Below are positions 52,409 to 61,394 of a DNA stretch of 64,000 nucleotides, one piece after another. The translations under genes were made by a program, and so were the position numbers. Under the pieces are notes generated by a model. The model made no database searches and was not told the origin of the DNA. It worked only from the letters and a program-made list of their open reading frames with translations. Origin of the DNA: Chloracidobacterium sp. (GTDB taxonomy: Bacteria; Acidobacteriota; Blastocatellia; Pyrinomonadales; Pyrinomonadaceae); the NCBI GenBank assembly GCA_016706275.1, contig JADJJY010000001.1, positions 1,054,001 through 1,118,000 of the forward strand. The letters are read 5' to 3'. Each line of letters opens with the position of its first letter. Positions within the stretch are counted from its first letter, which is position 1.

Positions 52409-53900
52409 CGGCAAAGTATGTGTATCGGTATGTGCCGAAACCGCCGACGAAATGATCGCAAATGTCAAAAGAGCGGAGGCATTCGCCGATGTGATAGAGG
52501 TGCGGTTTGATTGTTTGCGAGGCGATCAGATCGAAACTTTGAGATCTCAAATTTCGAATTTGAAATTTGAGAGGCCGCTACTCGCGACATTTCGTGCCCG
52601 CGAACAAGGCGGTAATCGGGAGATTTCGCTCGACAAGCGGAGAGCGTTTTGGACACAGCCGCAGGATTCTTTTTGGGCGGCTGATCTCGAAGAAGATGTC
52701 ATCATCGATGGCGGAAATTATTCAGAAAAGATCGTCTCATTTCATGATTTTGACGGCCTTCCCGGCTATCTAAATCAAGTATGTGAACGCTTGGCCGCCA
52801 CAGATGCCGATATTATAAAGCTTGCCGTCAAGGCAAACGACATTACTGACGGGATCTCTGTTTGGAATCTATTGGAACGTGCAACGGCCGACGGCAAACA
52901 GATCATCCCCATCGCCATGGGAGAGGCGGGGAAATGGACACGCATTCTTGGTCTGGCTCACGGAGCGTATCTCACATACGCTTCGCTCGATTCCGGCAAA
53001 GAAACCGCCGACGGGCAGCTTACGGCAAAAGATCTGATCGAAACATATCGCGCTAAAGAACTCAACCAGAACACTACGGTGTTTGGCGTGATCGGCGATC
53101 CGGTTTCGCAATCTCTTTCGCCTTACATTCATAATGCTGAGTTTGCGGCGGCGGGTGTGAATGCGGTTTTTATGCATTTGCTCGTCAAGGATCTCGATGC
53201 GTTCATCCGGCGAATGGTGAAAGCGGAGACGCGTGAGGTTGAGCTTAATTTTGGCGGTTTTTCCGTTACGATGCCCCATAAACAGGCGATCATCCCGCAC
53301 CTTGACACCATCGATCCGACCGCCGTAAAGATTGGTGCCGTCAACACGATCAAGATCGATGACGGCAAACTCACCGGCTACAACACCGACGCACATGGCT
53401 TTATCACGCCGCTAAAGGCCATGCTTGGTGGCGTTCGCGATGCACGGGTTGCGGTATTCGGTGCGGGCGGAGCCTCGCGGGCCTGTGTTTACGCTTTGCA
53501 ACAAGAAGGTGCGGACGTGACCGTTTTTGCCCGCGATCTAAACAAAGCAAAAGCGTTTGCTGACGAATTTGGGATCAAATACGTACAACTGACCACCGAT
53601 CACCGACCACTGACAACTGACATCATCGTCGATGCCACGCCGTTTGGGATGAAAGGTCCGCTTGAGCACGAATCTTTATTTATTGCTGACGAGCTTTCGG
53701 GTATAAAATTTCTTTATGATCTCGTGACGAGTGTTGTCGATACGCCGATCGTTCGAGCGGCGAAAGCGGCGGGCGTTCCGGCCATCGGCGGGCTTGAGAT
53801 GCTGATCGCTCAAGGCGTAAAGCAGTTTGAGATATGGACCGGAAAAAAGGCTCGTCCTGATAAGATGCGGGAGATACTTCTTACTAAAATGAAGGGGTGA
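52401..53900 (+). CDS. aroDE: Bifunctional 3-dehydroquinate dehydratase / shikimate dehydrogenase
   Basis: This 499-residue fusion starts at a GTG overlapping the TspO-like gene. The first 215 residues are a type I dehydroquinase, with IEVRFD near the start, HDFDGLP and KLAVKAND containing the Schiff-base lysine. The second half is shikimate dehydrogenase (VFGVIGDPVSQSLSP, NVTMPHK-like FSVTMPHKQ, GAVNTI, GAGGASRACVYAL, DATPFGMKGP). This arrangement resembles plant DHQ-SDH fusions. Two segments (residues 47-58 and 396-407) are encoded by repeat-like DNA at 52541-52574 and 53586-53621. Confidence 0.95.
   Translation: MNNGKVCVSVCAETADEMIANVKRAEAFADVIEVRFDCLRGDQIETLRSQISNLKFERPLLATFRAREQGGNREISLDKRRAFWTQPQDSFWAADLEEDVIIDGGNYSEKIVSFHDFDGLPGYLNQVCERLAATDADIIKLAVKANDITDGISVWNLLERATADGKQIIPIAMGEAGKWTRILGLAHGAYLTYASLDSGKETADGQLTAKDLIETYRAKELNQNTTVFGVIGDPVSQSLSPYIHNAEFAAAGVNAVFMHLLVKDLDAFIRRMVKAETREVELNFGGFSVTMPHKQAIIPHLDTIDPTAVKIGAVNTIKIDDGKLTGYNTDAHGFITPLKAMLGGVRDARVAVFGAGGASRACVYALQQEGADVTVFARDLNKAKAFADEFGIKYVQLTTDHRPLTTDIIVDATPFGMKGPLEHESLFIADELSGIKFLYDLVTSVVDTPIVRAAKAAGVPAIGGLEMLIAQGVKQFEIWTGKKARPDKMREILLTKMKG
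52541..52574. repeat. AAATTTGA palindrome inside aroDE
   Basis: TCTCAAATTT (52545-52554) and AAATTTGAGA (52563-52572) form a perfect inverted repeat inside the dehydroquinase domain, encoding LRSQISNLKFER. It resembles the prmA repeat at 34065. Confidence 0.75.
53586..53621. repeat. ACTGACCACCGA word repeat inside aroDE
   Basis: CAACTGACCACCGATCACCGACCACTGACAACTGAC-type words (36 bases) encode QLTTDHRPLTTD in the shikimate dehydrogenase domain. Such tandem words are common as intergenic repeats in some bacteria; here they are read in frame. Confidence 0.7.
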
Positions 53901-53906
53901 AAAGCG

Positions 53907-54626
53907 ATGGATGTCGAAGCTCTAAATTGCCCAAATTGCGGTGCCGGCGTTGCCAGCGACCACAGCCAATGCGAGTTTTGCAAAACTCGGCTCAAGACGA
54001 TGGCGTGTCCGTCGTGTTTTGGTTTGATGTTCGTCGGCAGCCAGTTTTGTCAGCATTGTGGAGCGGTTGCGGCTCCGGTAGAGGTAAGTTTGGACAGTGA
54101 CGCGGGGAAATGTCCGCGATGTCGTGCCGATCTCGACGATCTGCAGATCGGTGAGACCAAAATTCGAGGTTGTGAAAAATGCGACGGTTTGTGGCTCGAT
54201 ACGATCACGTTTGAAAATATTTGTGCGGACCGGGAAAAGCGCTCTGCGGTTCTCGTATATTTTGGCAATCGTACGATCCGCGGCGACCAGTTGACCAAGG
54301 TCAATTACGTCCCTTGTCCTGATTGCGGAGAGTTGATGAACCGCAACAATTTTGCACGGGCGTCCGGTGTGATCGTCGACATCTGCAAACAGCACGGGGT
54401 CTGGTTCGACTCCGACGAGCTGCCAAAGATCGTCGATTTTATCCAAAAAGGCGGTATGGAGATCGCCCGTCAGCGTGAAAAGAACGAACTCAACGACGAG
54501 CGTTCTAGGCTTCGAGATGAGCGTCTAAAACTTGGGATGCAAGACCAAAGTGCGAACCTAGGCAGCATATTCGAAAACGAAGACAACTCCAGCGTACGAA
54601 ACTTCGTCCGACGATTGTTTGATTAG
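53907..54626 (+). CDS. Zinc-ribbon (zf-TFIIB type) protein
   Basis: This 239-residue soluble protein has repeated zinc knuckles: CPNCG and CEFCK, then CPSC and CQHCG, then the zf-TFIIB-type pair CPRCRADL/CEKCDGLWLD and CPDCGEL/CKQHGVWFDSDEL. The C-terminal third is a charged helix (KNELNDERSRLRDERLKL). It starts six bases after aroDE and overlaps the frame preceding the caspase gene. Function is unknown. Nucleic acid or protein binding is inferred from the zinc ribbons only. Confidence 0.8.
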   Translation: MDVEALNCPNCGAGVASDHSQCEFCKTRLKTMACPSCFGLMFVGSQFCQHCGAVAAPVEVSLDSDAGKCPRCRADLDDLQIGETKIRGCEKCDGLWLDTITFENICADREKRSAVLVYFGNRTIRGDQLTKVNYVPCPDCGELMNRNNFARASGVIVDICKQHGVWFDSDELPKIVDFIQKGGMEIARQREKNELNDERSRLRDERLKLGMQDQSANLGSIFENEDNSSVRNFVRRLFD

Positions 54627-54669
54627 CAGTACCTATCAAAACTCTAATAAAAGGAACACCATCACCCTT

Positions 54670-55785
54670 ATGAGAAACCGTCGTGCCCCGATCCTCGTCT
54701 TATTCATAGCCGTTTTTCTTTCCGCAGTTTTACAAGTTAAAGCAGCCGATAATTGGGACCCGCAGCGAACGTGGGTCTTTTTTGTTGGCTTGGTAAAATG
54801 GAAAGACTCAGAGAATTTCGAGTCGTTTCCGGCGGATATCCGCAAGGACGGCGTACTGCTCGACAGCCTGAAAAAACGCGGCGTCCCGCAATCGCAGATC
54901 GTTTATCTAAAAGATACGGCAGCGACGACCAATGTCGTCGAGTCGAAATTTAATGAGTTCTTAAAGCGTCCCGCACCCGGCGACTGGGTCTTTGTTTACT
55001 TTGAGGGCCACGGCTACAAAACCGATGACGATGTGCCATATTTGGCGACCTACGATGTCGCGGGCAAGATATTGGGCTGGAAATTTGACGCGATCCCGGC
55101 GGCGATCGAACGCAATTTCAAAGGCTCGCACGCGATCATCGCTCTCGATAATTGCTACGCCGGAGCGATGGCTACCTCCGTCACACGCTCAAAACGCCGC
55201 GTCTCGTACGCCGTTCTCGCGTCATCGATGGCGAGCCAGGAATCAACCGGCAACTGGACCTTTACCGAGGCGCTTATCTCCGGATTTAACGGTGCGGCAT
55301 ATGTTGATCAGGATCGCGATGGCCGAGTGACATTTGCCGAGATGAGCAAAAATGCTGAGCAGGACATGCTGTTTGGCGAGGAACAGGTTGCGACGACCGT
55401 CTTTACCGGCGACTTTGACCCGCAGACTGTTATCACGGATGCGGCCGCCGTTACATCACCGCGTATCGGTGAACGCGTCGAGGCTTATAGCGTCGATGGT
55501 TGGTATCGAGGCTTTATCACGGGCGTGCAGGGCGGTAAATTTAAGATTCATTACTATGGCTACGAGGCCGACGATGACGAGTGGGTGACGGCGAAAATGA
55601 TTCGCGTGCCGAAGACGATCTCGGCCTATAAGATCGGCGACAAAGTCGAGGTCGAGTGGAAACGCAAATGGTACCCCGCCCACATTTTGAATGTAAAAGG
55701 CGGCTCTCATTACGTCAGCTACGACGACTATGACGTGGACGAGAACGAATGGGTTCCGACGAAGCGCATTAGAAGGAAAAGTTGA
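54670..55785 (+). CDS. Exported caspase-like (C14) protein with EF-hand and two Tudor/Agenet-like domains
   Basis: From the ATG at 54670 this 371-residue protein has a signal peptide (residues 1-25) and a caspase/peptidase C14 domain with His114 (YFEGHGYK) and Cys162 (ALDNCYAGA). A canonical 12-residue EF-hand loop DQDRDGRVTFAE lies at 213-224. Two Tudor/Agenet-like repeats follow (about 266-312 and 321-368), each with RVEAYSVDGWYRGFI or KVEVEWKRKWYPAHI and a DDDEWV or DENEWV motif. Such C-terminal modules usually bind modified peptides or nucleic acid. The gene overlaps the E1-like gene by four bases. Confidence 0.85.
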   Translation: MRNRRAPILVLFIAVFLSAVLQVKAADNWDPQRTWVFFVGLVKWKDSENFESFPADIRKDGVLLDSLKKRGVPQSQIVYLKDTAATTNVVESKFNEFLKRPAPGDWVFVYFEGHGYKTDDDVPYLATYDVAGKILGWKFDAIPAAIERNFKGSHAIIALDNCYAGAMATSVTRSKRRVSYAVLASSMASQESTGNWTFTEALISGFNGAAYVDQDRDGRVTFAEMSKNAEQDMLFGEEQVATTVFTGDFDPQTVITDAAAVTSPRIGERVEAYSVDGWYRGFITGVQGGKFKIHYYGYEADDDEWVTAKMIRVPKTISAYKIGDKVEVEWKRKWYPAHILNVKGGSHYVSYDDYDVDENEWVPTKRIRRKS

Positions 55786-56801
55786 ACGAACGATACAGTA
55801 GGCAAATATTATTTCGGGAGATCGGCAGCGAAGGACAGGAAAAACTCCTGAATTCCCGCGTGTTGCTGATCGGCTGCGGAGCTCTAGGTGCCGCCCATGC
55901 CGAGATTCTTGCCCGTGCCGGCGTCGGTAAATTGCGGATCGTTGACCGCGATTTTGTTGAGTTCACAAATCTCCAGCGACAGACTCTGTTCAGAGAATCG
56001 GACGCCGCCGAGCGGTTGCCCAAGGCCATCGCGGCCAAGACCCGAATCGCCGAGATCAACTCCGAAATAGAAGTTGATGCGATCATCGCCGATGTAAATA
56101 ATTCGAATATCGAATCGCTCATCGACGGATGCGACCTGGTCATCGACGGCACGGATAATTTTCAGGTCCGCTATCTGCTCAATGACGCCTGTGTAAAAAA
56201 CGGCGTGACGTGGATATACGGTGCCGCCGTGTCGAGTTACGGCACGACGATGACGATCATCCCTGGCAAGACGCCGTGTCTGCGGTGTATTTTTGACGAA
56301 ATGCCTGATGCCGGTTCGTCGCCGACATGCGACACGGCCGGCGTCATAATGCCGATAATTGCTACGGTTTCGGCAACACAAGTCGCCGAGGCTCTAAAGA
56401 TACTGGTTGGCGACACGGCGTCTCTGCACGGTTCACTAATGCAGTTTGATGTCTGGGCGAACGACCGTCAGCGGATCAAGCTGGGCGACCCAAACCCCGA
56501 TTGCAAGACATGCGGCCAGCGTAGTTTCGAATTTTTAGACGCCGACGCTCAAGAGTTTTCCGCCGTTCTCTGCGGCCGTAATGCTGTTCAGTTAGCACCG
56601 CCTCTGCCAGTTGACCTTGATCTTGCTGCCCTCGCCGAACGTCTCGCAGCGATAGCTGAGGTCAAACAAAACGAATATCTTGTGCGTTTTACATCAGGCG
56701 AAAACGAGATGACCGTTTTTCGCGATGGCCGGGCGATCGTAAAGGGAACCGACGACATTTCGATGGCTCGCGGCTTATACGCAAAATTTGTTGGGATTTG
56801 A
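55782..56801 (+). CDS. moeB: ThiF/MoeB-type E1-like adenylyltransferase
   Basis: This 339-residue enzyme activates a sulfur-carrier protein by adenylation. GCGALG at 31-36 binds ATP and NLQRQ at 63-67 and DGTDN at 122-126 are conserved. Zinc cysteines are 166, 169, 241 and 244, and Cys183 (PTCDTAGV) is the likely thioester or persulfide residue. The C-terminal module (about 255-339, ending in TVFRDGRAIVKGTDDIS) is the extension typical of MoeB/ThiF of several phyla. It begins at TTG overlapping the caspase stop. It probably serves molybdopterin or thiamine synthesis. Confidence 0.88.
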   Translation: MNERYSRQILFREIGSEGQEKLLNSRVLLIGCGALGAAHAEILARAGVGKLRIVDRDFVEFTNLQRQTLFRESDAAERLPKAIAAKTRIAEINSEIEVDAIIADVNNSNIESLIDGCDLVIDGTDNFQVRYLLNDACVKNGVTWIYGAAVSSYGTTMTIIPGKTPCLRCIFDEMPDAGSSPTCDTAGVIMPIIATVSATQVAEALKILVGDTASLHGSLMQFDVWANDRQRIKLGDPNPDCKTCGQRSFEFLDADAQEFSAVLCGRNAVQLAPPLPVDLDLAALAERLAAIAEVKQNEYLVRFTSGENEMTVFRDGRAIVKGTDDISMARGLYAKFVGI

Positions 56802-56854
56802 GATGATACTTTCCTGCCCCGGTTTTCGCTGTTTATAGGTGGAGGCACATTTCA

Positions 56855-58180
56855 ATGAAAGCTAAACCAAAAATTGTGATCGTCGGCGGTGGTTTTGGCG
56901 GGCTTTGGGCGGCTAAGGTCCTGGTAAACAAGGCGGTCGAGGTAACGTTGATCGACCGTAAGAACCATCACGTTTTCCAGCCGTTGTTGTACCAAGTCGC
57001 GACCGCTGTGCTATCGCCCGGTGAGATCGCCCAGCCGATCCGCCGCATTTTGGCCAACGCAAAAAATATCGAGGTCATCCTCGGCGAGGTTACGGGTTTT
57101 GACAAAGAAAATTCAAAGGTCATTCTGGCCGACGGTTCGCCGGTCGCATACGACTATTTGGTGATCGCCGCCGGGGCGAGGCACGCCTATTTTGGCCACG
57201 ATGAATGGGAACAGAGTGCTCCCGGCCTTAAGACGCTCGAGGACGCGGTCGAGATCCGCCGCCGTGTGCTGCTTGCTTTCGAACACGCCGAACGCGAGGC
57301 GTATCTTAGCGGCGTTCAAAAACAGCTCAATTTTGTGGTGGTCGGCGGCGGCCCGACCGGCGTCGAGCTGGCCGGAGCGATCGCTGACATCGCTCGTCAG
57401 GCGCTCGCAAAAGACTTTAAGGTGATCGATACTCGCAAGACCACGGTAATGCTGTTCGAAGGCTCCGACCGCGTGCTCGGCACATTTGCCGAGGAATTGT
57501 CGATTAGCGCCAAAAAACAACTTGAGCAGATCGGCGTCGATGTACGGCTAAACAGCTTTGTCACCGAGATCGAGCCCGGCCGCGTCAAGGTTGCCGATGA
57601 GTGGATCGATTGCGACGTGGTCTTGTGGGCAACGGGCGTTGCCGCTTCGCCGCTTGGAAAAGCCCTCGGCGTAGAGACGGATAAAGCCGGTCGTGTTGTC
57701 GTCGCAAAAGATCTTTCGCTAAATGGCTTTCCAAACGTATTCGTCATCGGCGATATGGCTTCGCTCATGCAGGAAAGTGGCGAACCTGTCCCCGGCGTTT
57801 CACCCGCCGCGATGCAGATGGGTACTGCTACCGCGAACAATATTCTTAACGACTTAAAAGATAAATCGCGGGAAAATTTTACCTATTGGGACAAGGGTAC
57901 GATGGCGACGATCGGCCGCAGCAAGGCCATCGCCGAGGCCGCCGGCATGAAGTTCAAAGGCTTTGTCGCGTGGCTGATGTGGCTCTTTTTACACGTGTTT
58001 TTCCTGATCGGTTTTCGCAACCGCCTGGCGGTGATGTTCTCTTGGTTTTGGGCATATCTCACGCGCGAACGCAGCGCCCGCCTCATCACCGGCGACGCCG
58101 ACGAAATGCGCGATGCGATGAGCTTTCTAGAGGCACGCTCCAAAAATAACTCAAAGAAAAAGAAACAACTTAGTAAATGA
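56855..58180 (+). CDS. Type II NADH dehydrogenase (NDH-2)
   Basis: This 441-residue flavoprotein has the FAD motif GGGFGG at 11-16, NHHVFQPLLYQVAT at 37-50, the NAD(P)H motif VVVGGGPTGVELAGA at 161-175 and VWATGVAASPL. The C terminus contains an amphipathic/hydrophobic segment (FKGFVAWLMWLFLHVFFLIGFRNR) for membrane anchoring. It oxidises NADH and reduces quinone without proton pumping. It could reoxidise NADH from the kynurenine dehydrogenase reactions. Confidence 0.9.
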   Translation: MKAKPKIVIVGGGFGGLWAAKVLVNKAVEVTLIDRKNHHVFQPLLYQVATAVLSPGEIAQPIRRILANAKNIEVILGEVTGFDKENSKVILADGSPVAYDYLVIAAGARHAYFGHDEWEQSAPGLKTLEDAVEIRRRVLLAFEHAEREAYLSGVQKQLNFVVVGGGPTGVELAGAIADIARQALAKDFKVIDTRKTTVMLFEGSDRVLGTFAEELSISAKKQLEQIGVDVRLNSFVTEIEPGRVKVADEWIDCDVVLWATGVAASPLGKALGVETDKAGRVVVAKDLSLNGFPNVFVIGDMASLMQESGEPVPGVSPAAMQMGTATANNILNDLKDKSRENFTYWDKGTMATIGRSKAIAEAAGMKFKGFVAWLMWLFLHVFFLIGFRNRLAVMFSWFWAYLTRERSARLITGDADEMRDAMSFLEARSKNNSKKKKQLSK

Positions 58181-58245
58181 CAGTGGCAAGCCCGCCTTCC
58201 TGACTGTCGGTAATTGCATTATTTTTGTTATCCTAATCGCCATCA

Positions 58246-60405
58246 ATGAATAAATTAGTATATTGCTCAATTTTCTCGTTACTTCTGTTGTTTGGATCGA
58301 CCGTCTTCGCCGCCGAGCCGTCCATCTGGTCGGTCAATTCGCGTGCCGACGTGCTCAAGGGCGATGCCCGAGGCGTGTCGATCGACGCCGACGGAACCAT
58401 CAGCCTCGCACCGAAGTTGACCGAGGTCTTTAAGACCGGCCAGTCATATGTCTGGGCGAGCGTGTCGGATACTGCGGGAAACGTTTTCCTCGGTACCGGC
58501 GGCGAGGGCAAGGTATTTAAGGTCACCGCGAACGGTACGGGTTCGATGCTTGCCGATCTCAACGAGTTGAACGTATCAGCTCTCGCCATCGGCCGATCAG
58601 GTGAGCTTTACGCCGGGACATCGCCCGACGGCAAGGTCTATCGCATCGACGCGAGCGGCAACTCGCAAGTCTATTTTGATCCGAAAGAAAAATACATCTG
58701 GTCACTCGCGGTACTTGTGGATGGCAGCCTCGCAGTCGGCACGGGCGATGGCGGGAAGATATACAAGGTAAAAGCTGCAAATGCTACGCCAGAATCGTCA
58801 CTGCTCTTTGACACAAGTGAATCCCACATCATATCGCTCGCCGCCGACAAACAGGGAAATCTCTATGCCGGAACTGACGCAAACGGCATCGTGATGAAAT
58901 TTGGTGCGGACGGTAAGCCTTTTGGATTGCTTGATTCTGCGCTTAGGGAAATACACGAACTGGCTATTGGGACTGACGGTTCTGTATATGCACTTGCACT
59001 CGCTGAGTCGGTCTCGGCACCAAAACCCGCTGACGCCGCCGCAGCACCAGCCGCCGCCGAAAGCAAAACCGTCACCGTCGAAAAGCCAAATGCAACGACA
59101 CCAGAAGCACCAGCCAAAAGCCGCTACGACCTAAAAGAAGCAAAATCCGCCGTTTATCGCATTTTGCCCGACGGAGCGACCGATATTATCTGGGCTTCCG
59201 GGACAGTCGTTGGATTTTCGATTTATGCTCATCAGACGGGCAACGGCGTGCTTATCGGAACTTCGGATAAGGGGCGTATCTACAACGTAACCAACGAAGG
59301 CCGCGAAACGCTCGCTCTGCAGACCGACGCCAGCCAGATCTCGACGATACATTCATCCGGCAGCGGACTTATCGCGACTTCGAGCAATCAGGGTTCGCTG
59401 TTTCGTTTCGGGCCTGAGACGGTTGCTGAGGGAAGTTATGACTCGGCGATACTCGACGCAAAGGGAAGTGCGACTTGGGGACGCGTATGGTGGCGTTCGA
59501 ACGGCAGTGTGACGATACAAACCCGCACGGGCAATACCGAAAAAGCCGATGAGACATGGAGCGGCTGGAGCACCGCTGCGACCGACCCAAAAGGATCACA
59601 GATCGCCAGCCCCAAGGCAAAATATCTACAATGGCGTGCTGTGCTGAAAGCGTCGGGTGCGACGCTGAGCGAGGTCAATGTTGCGTTTGTCGCCCGCAAT
59701 ATCGCACCTGAGGTGCTGTCGATCAGCGTCTTACCGACCAACGTCGGCCTCGCGGCAAATCCGCCGATGCAGATCGACCCTAATATTGAGCTTACCGGGC
59801 TCGATCCGGCGGCATTTGGCATTCCCGTGGTTGCCGTACCGCCGCGCCGTGTCTACCAACGTGGTGCGACCGCTTTGCAATGGACAGCGGAGGACCGTAA
59901 CGGCGACAAGGTCGTCTATGACGTTTATTACAAAGAGGTCGGCGATGCGGCGTACAAGCTGCTGCGCGGCGATCTGACGGACAATTTTATCTCGATCGAC
60001 GGCCAATCGCTCGCCGACGGTCGTTACGTATTCAAGATCGTCGTCCGTGATACGCCGTCGAATCCGATCACAACAGCTCTGTCAGGTGAACGTGCGACCG
60101 AACCGATCGACATCGATAACACCGCACCGACCGTCACTGCTTTTGGCACTGCACAGATCACGGGCGATAAGGCGAGGGTGACGTTCGACGCGACGGATGC
60201 CGGCAGCTATCTAACCCGTGCCGAATACAGCGTCAACGGCGGCGAATGGAAACCGGTCTATTCAGATGACGGTATCTCGGACGGGCCGCGTGAGCGTTAC
60301 ACGATCGAGATCGCCGTGCCGACAGCCGGCGAATACGCCGTGACGATACGTGTCTATGATGTGAACGGGAATTCCGGCAACGCCCGCGTGGTTGTTAAGA
60401 AATAA
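58246..60405 (+). CDS. Exported beta-propeller / Fn3-like protein
   Basis: This 719-residue protein has a signal peptide (IFSLLLLFGSTVFAAE). An N-terminal propeller (about 20-390) has repeats such as GNVFLGTGGEGKVFKV, GELYAGTSPDGKVYRI and GNLYAGTDANGIVMKF, interrupted by an Ala/Pro/Glu-rich linker (about 255-290). The C-terminal half has Fn3/Ig-like modules (TALQWTAEDRNGDKVVYDVYYKE and EYAVTIRVYDVNGNSGNARV). It is probably surface-exposed, but its ligand is unknown. It shares only fold type with the Asp-box paralogues. Confidence 0.78.
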   Translation: MNKLVYCSIFSLLLLFGSTVFAAEPSIWSVNSRADVLKGDARGVSIDADGTISLAPKLTEVFKTGQSYVWASVSDTAGNVFLGTGGEGKVFKVTANGTGSMLADLNELNVSALAIGRSGELYAGTSPDGKVYRIDASGNSQVYFDPKEKYIWSLAVLVDGSLAVGTGDGGKIYKVKAANATPESSLLFDTSESHIISLAADKQGNLYAGTDANGIVMKFGADGKPFGLLDSALREIHELAIGTDGSVYALALAESVSAPKPADAAAAPAAAESKTVTVEKPNATTPEAPAKSRYDLKEAKSAVYRILPDGATDIIWASGTVVGFSIYAHQTGNGVLIGTSDKGRIYNVTNEGRETLALQTDASQISTIHSSGSGLIATSSNQGSLFRFGPETVAEGSYDSAILDAKGSATWGRVWWRSNGSVTIQTRTGNTEKADETWSGWSTAATDPKGSQIASPKAKYLQWRAVLKASGATLSEVNVAFVARNIAPEVLSISVLPTNVGLAANPPMQIDPNIELTGLDPAAFGIPVVAVPPRRVYQRGATALQWTAEDRNGDKVVYDVYYKEVGDAAYKLLRGDLTDNFISIDGQSLADGRYVFKIVVRDTPSNPITTALSGERATEPIDIDNTAPTVTAFGTAQITGDKARVTFDATDAGSYLTRAEYSVNGGEWKPVYSDDGISDGPRERYTIEIAVPTAGEYAVTIRVYDVNGNSGNARVVVKK

Positions 60406-60407
60406 TT

Positions 60408-60485
60408 AACCACAAATGACACAGATAAACGCAGATAATTGCATCTGATTTCTTATCTGTTTCTATCAGTGTTTATCTGTGGATG
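60408..60485. repeat. Intergenic palindrome related to 22771-22844
   Basis: Left arm 60408-60436 and right arm 60466-60485 pair through ACACAGATAAAC words. The left arm shares a 21-base exact match (reverse complement) with 22822-22842. Confidence 0.85.
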
Positions 60486-60499
60486 AAATTTGATTTATC

Positions 60500-60548
60500 T
60501 TGGTCCACCTTGGTCCATGTGGTCCACCTGGTCCGGACCGGACCAAAA
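60500..60548. repeat. TGGTCCAC word repeat before the SDR gene
   Basis: Four TGGTCCAC/T units followed by the palindrome GGTCCGGACCGGACC lie just before the SDR start codon (60559). Reading into them gives a Trp/Pro-rich extension with no family support, so the ATG at 60559 is preferred. Confidence 0.7.
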
Positions 60549-60558
60549 AATTGAGAAT

Positions 60559-61392
60559 ATGTTGGAAAACAATAGTGTAGCGGTTATTACTGGAGCGGCG
60601 TCGGGCATTGGCCGGGCGTTGGCATTGCGGCTGGCGGCGGAAAAGATCGCCGGGATCGCGGTGACCGACGTCAACGAAACCGGGCTGGCGGAGACAGCGG
60701 CAATGGTCGAGGCGACGGGTGTGCCTGTTTCGTTTCACCTCACGGACGTGTCCGATCTGAAACAAGTTCAGCAACTTGCCGATGATGTTGTCACGCGTCA
60801 TGGCCGCGTCACGCTCCTCATCAACAACGCCGGAGTCGGTGTAATGGGCACGTTCGAGCAGCTTTCGATCGAGGATCTCGAGTGGCTGATGGGCATCAAT
60901 TATTGGGGCGTTATTTACGGCTGCAAGGTGTTTCTGCCGATTCTCAAACAGCAAGATTCCGCTCATATCCTTAATGTTTCGAGCGTTTTCGGGCTGATCG
61001 CTCCTGAGGAGCAGACGGCGTATTGCTCGTCAAAATTTGCCGTTCGCGGTTTTACCGAAAGCTTGCGGCACGAGATGGCGGGCACCAACGTTACAGTCCA
61101 GTGCATTCACCCGGGCGGCATCAAAACTAATATCGCCCGCAACTCACGTATCGGTGCCGAGACTCCGGACGAATGGAAGCAGCAGGGTGCCAAATTCTTT
61201 GACAAGGTCGCCAAGACCTCGCCCGAAACCGCCGCCGATGTCATCGTAAAAGGTATAAAAGACAAAAATCCCCGCATCCTCATCGGCCAGGATGCATTTC
61301 TCATCAGTATGTTTTCGAGATTGTTTCCGCGACGATATCTAAGCGTGATCGAACGCCTCGCCGGTCACAAGATGAGCCTCAGAAAGAAATAA
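60559..61392 (+). CDS. Short-chain dehydrogenase/reductase
   Basis: This 277-residue classical SDR has the cofactor motif TGAASGIG at 11-18, NNAG at 89-92, catalytic Ser141 or Ser142 and the Tyr155-x3-Lys159 pair (YCSSK). The C-terminal region ends in a hydrophobic helix-like segment. Substrate is unknown. It is close to the group annotated as SDR family oxidoreductase in many Acidobacteria. It ends three bases from the convergent zinc-ribbon gene. Confidence 0.9.
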   Translation: MLENNSVAVITGAASGIGRALALRLAAEKIAGIAVTDVNETGLAETAAMVEATGVPVSFHLTDVSDLKQVQQLADDVVTRHGRVTLLINNAGVGVMGTFEQLSIEDLEWLMGINYWGVIYGCKVFLPILKQQDSAHILNVSSVFGLIAPEEQTAYCSSKFAVRGFTESLRHEMAGTNVTVQCIHPGGIKTNIARNSRIGAETPDEWKQQGAKFFDKVAKTSPETAADVIVKGIKDKNPRILIGQDAFLISMFSRLFPRRYLSVIERLAGHKMSLRKK

Positions 61393-61394
61393 TC

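Noticed and set aside
55782..56801. Bacterial ubiquitin-like conjugation system
   Set aside because: The E1-like protein has the normal MoeB/ThiF C-terminal extension and no E2, JAB or ubiquitin-like gene is present.
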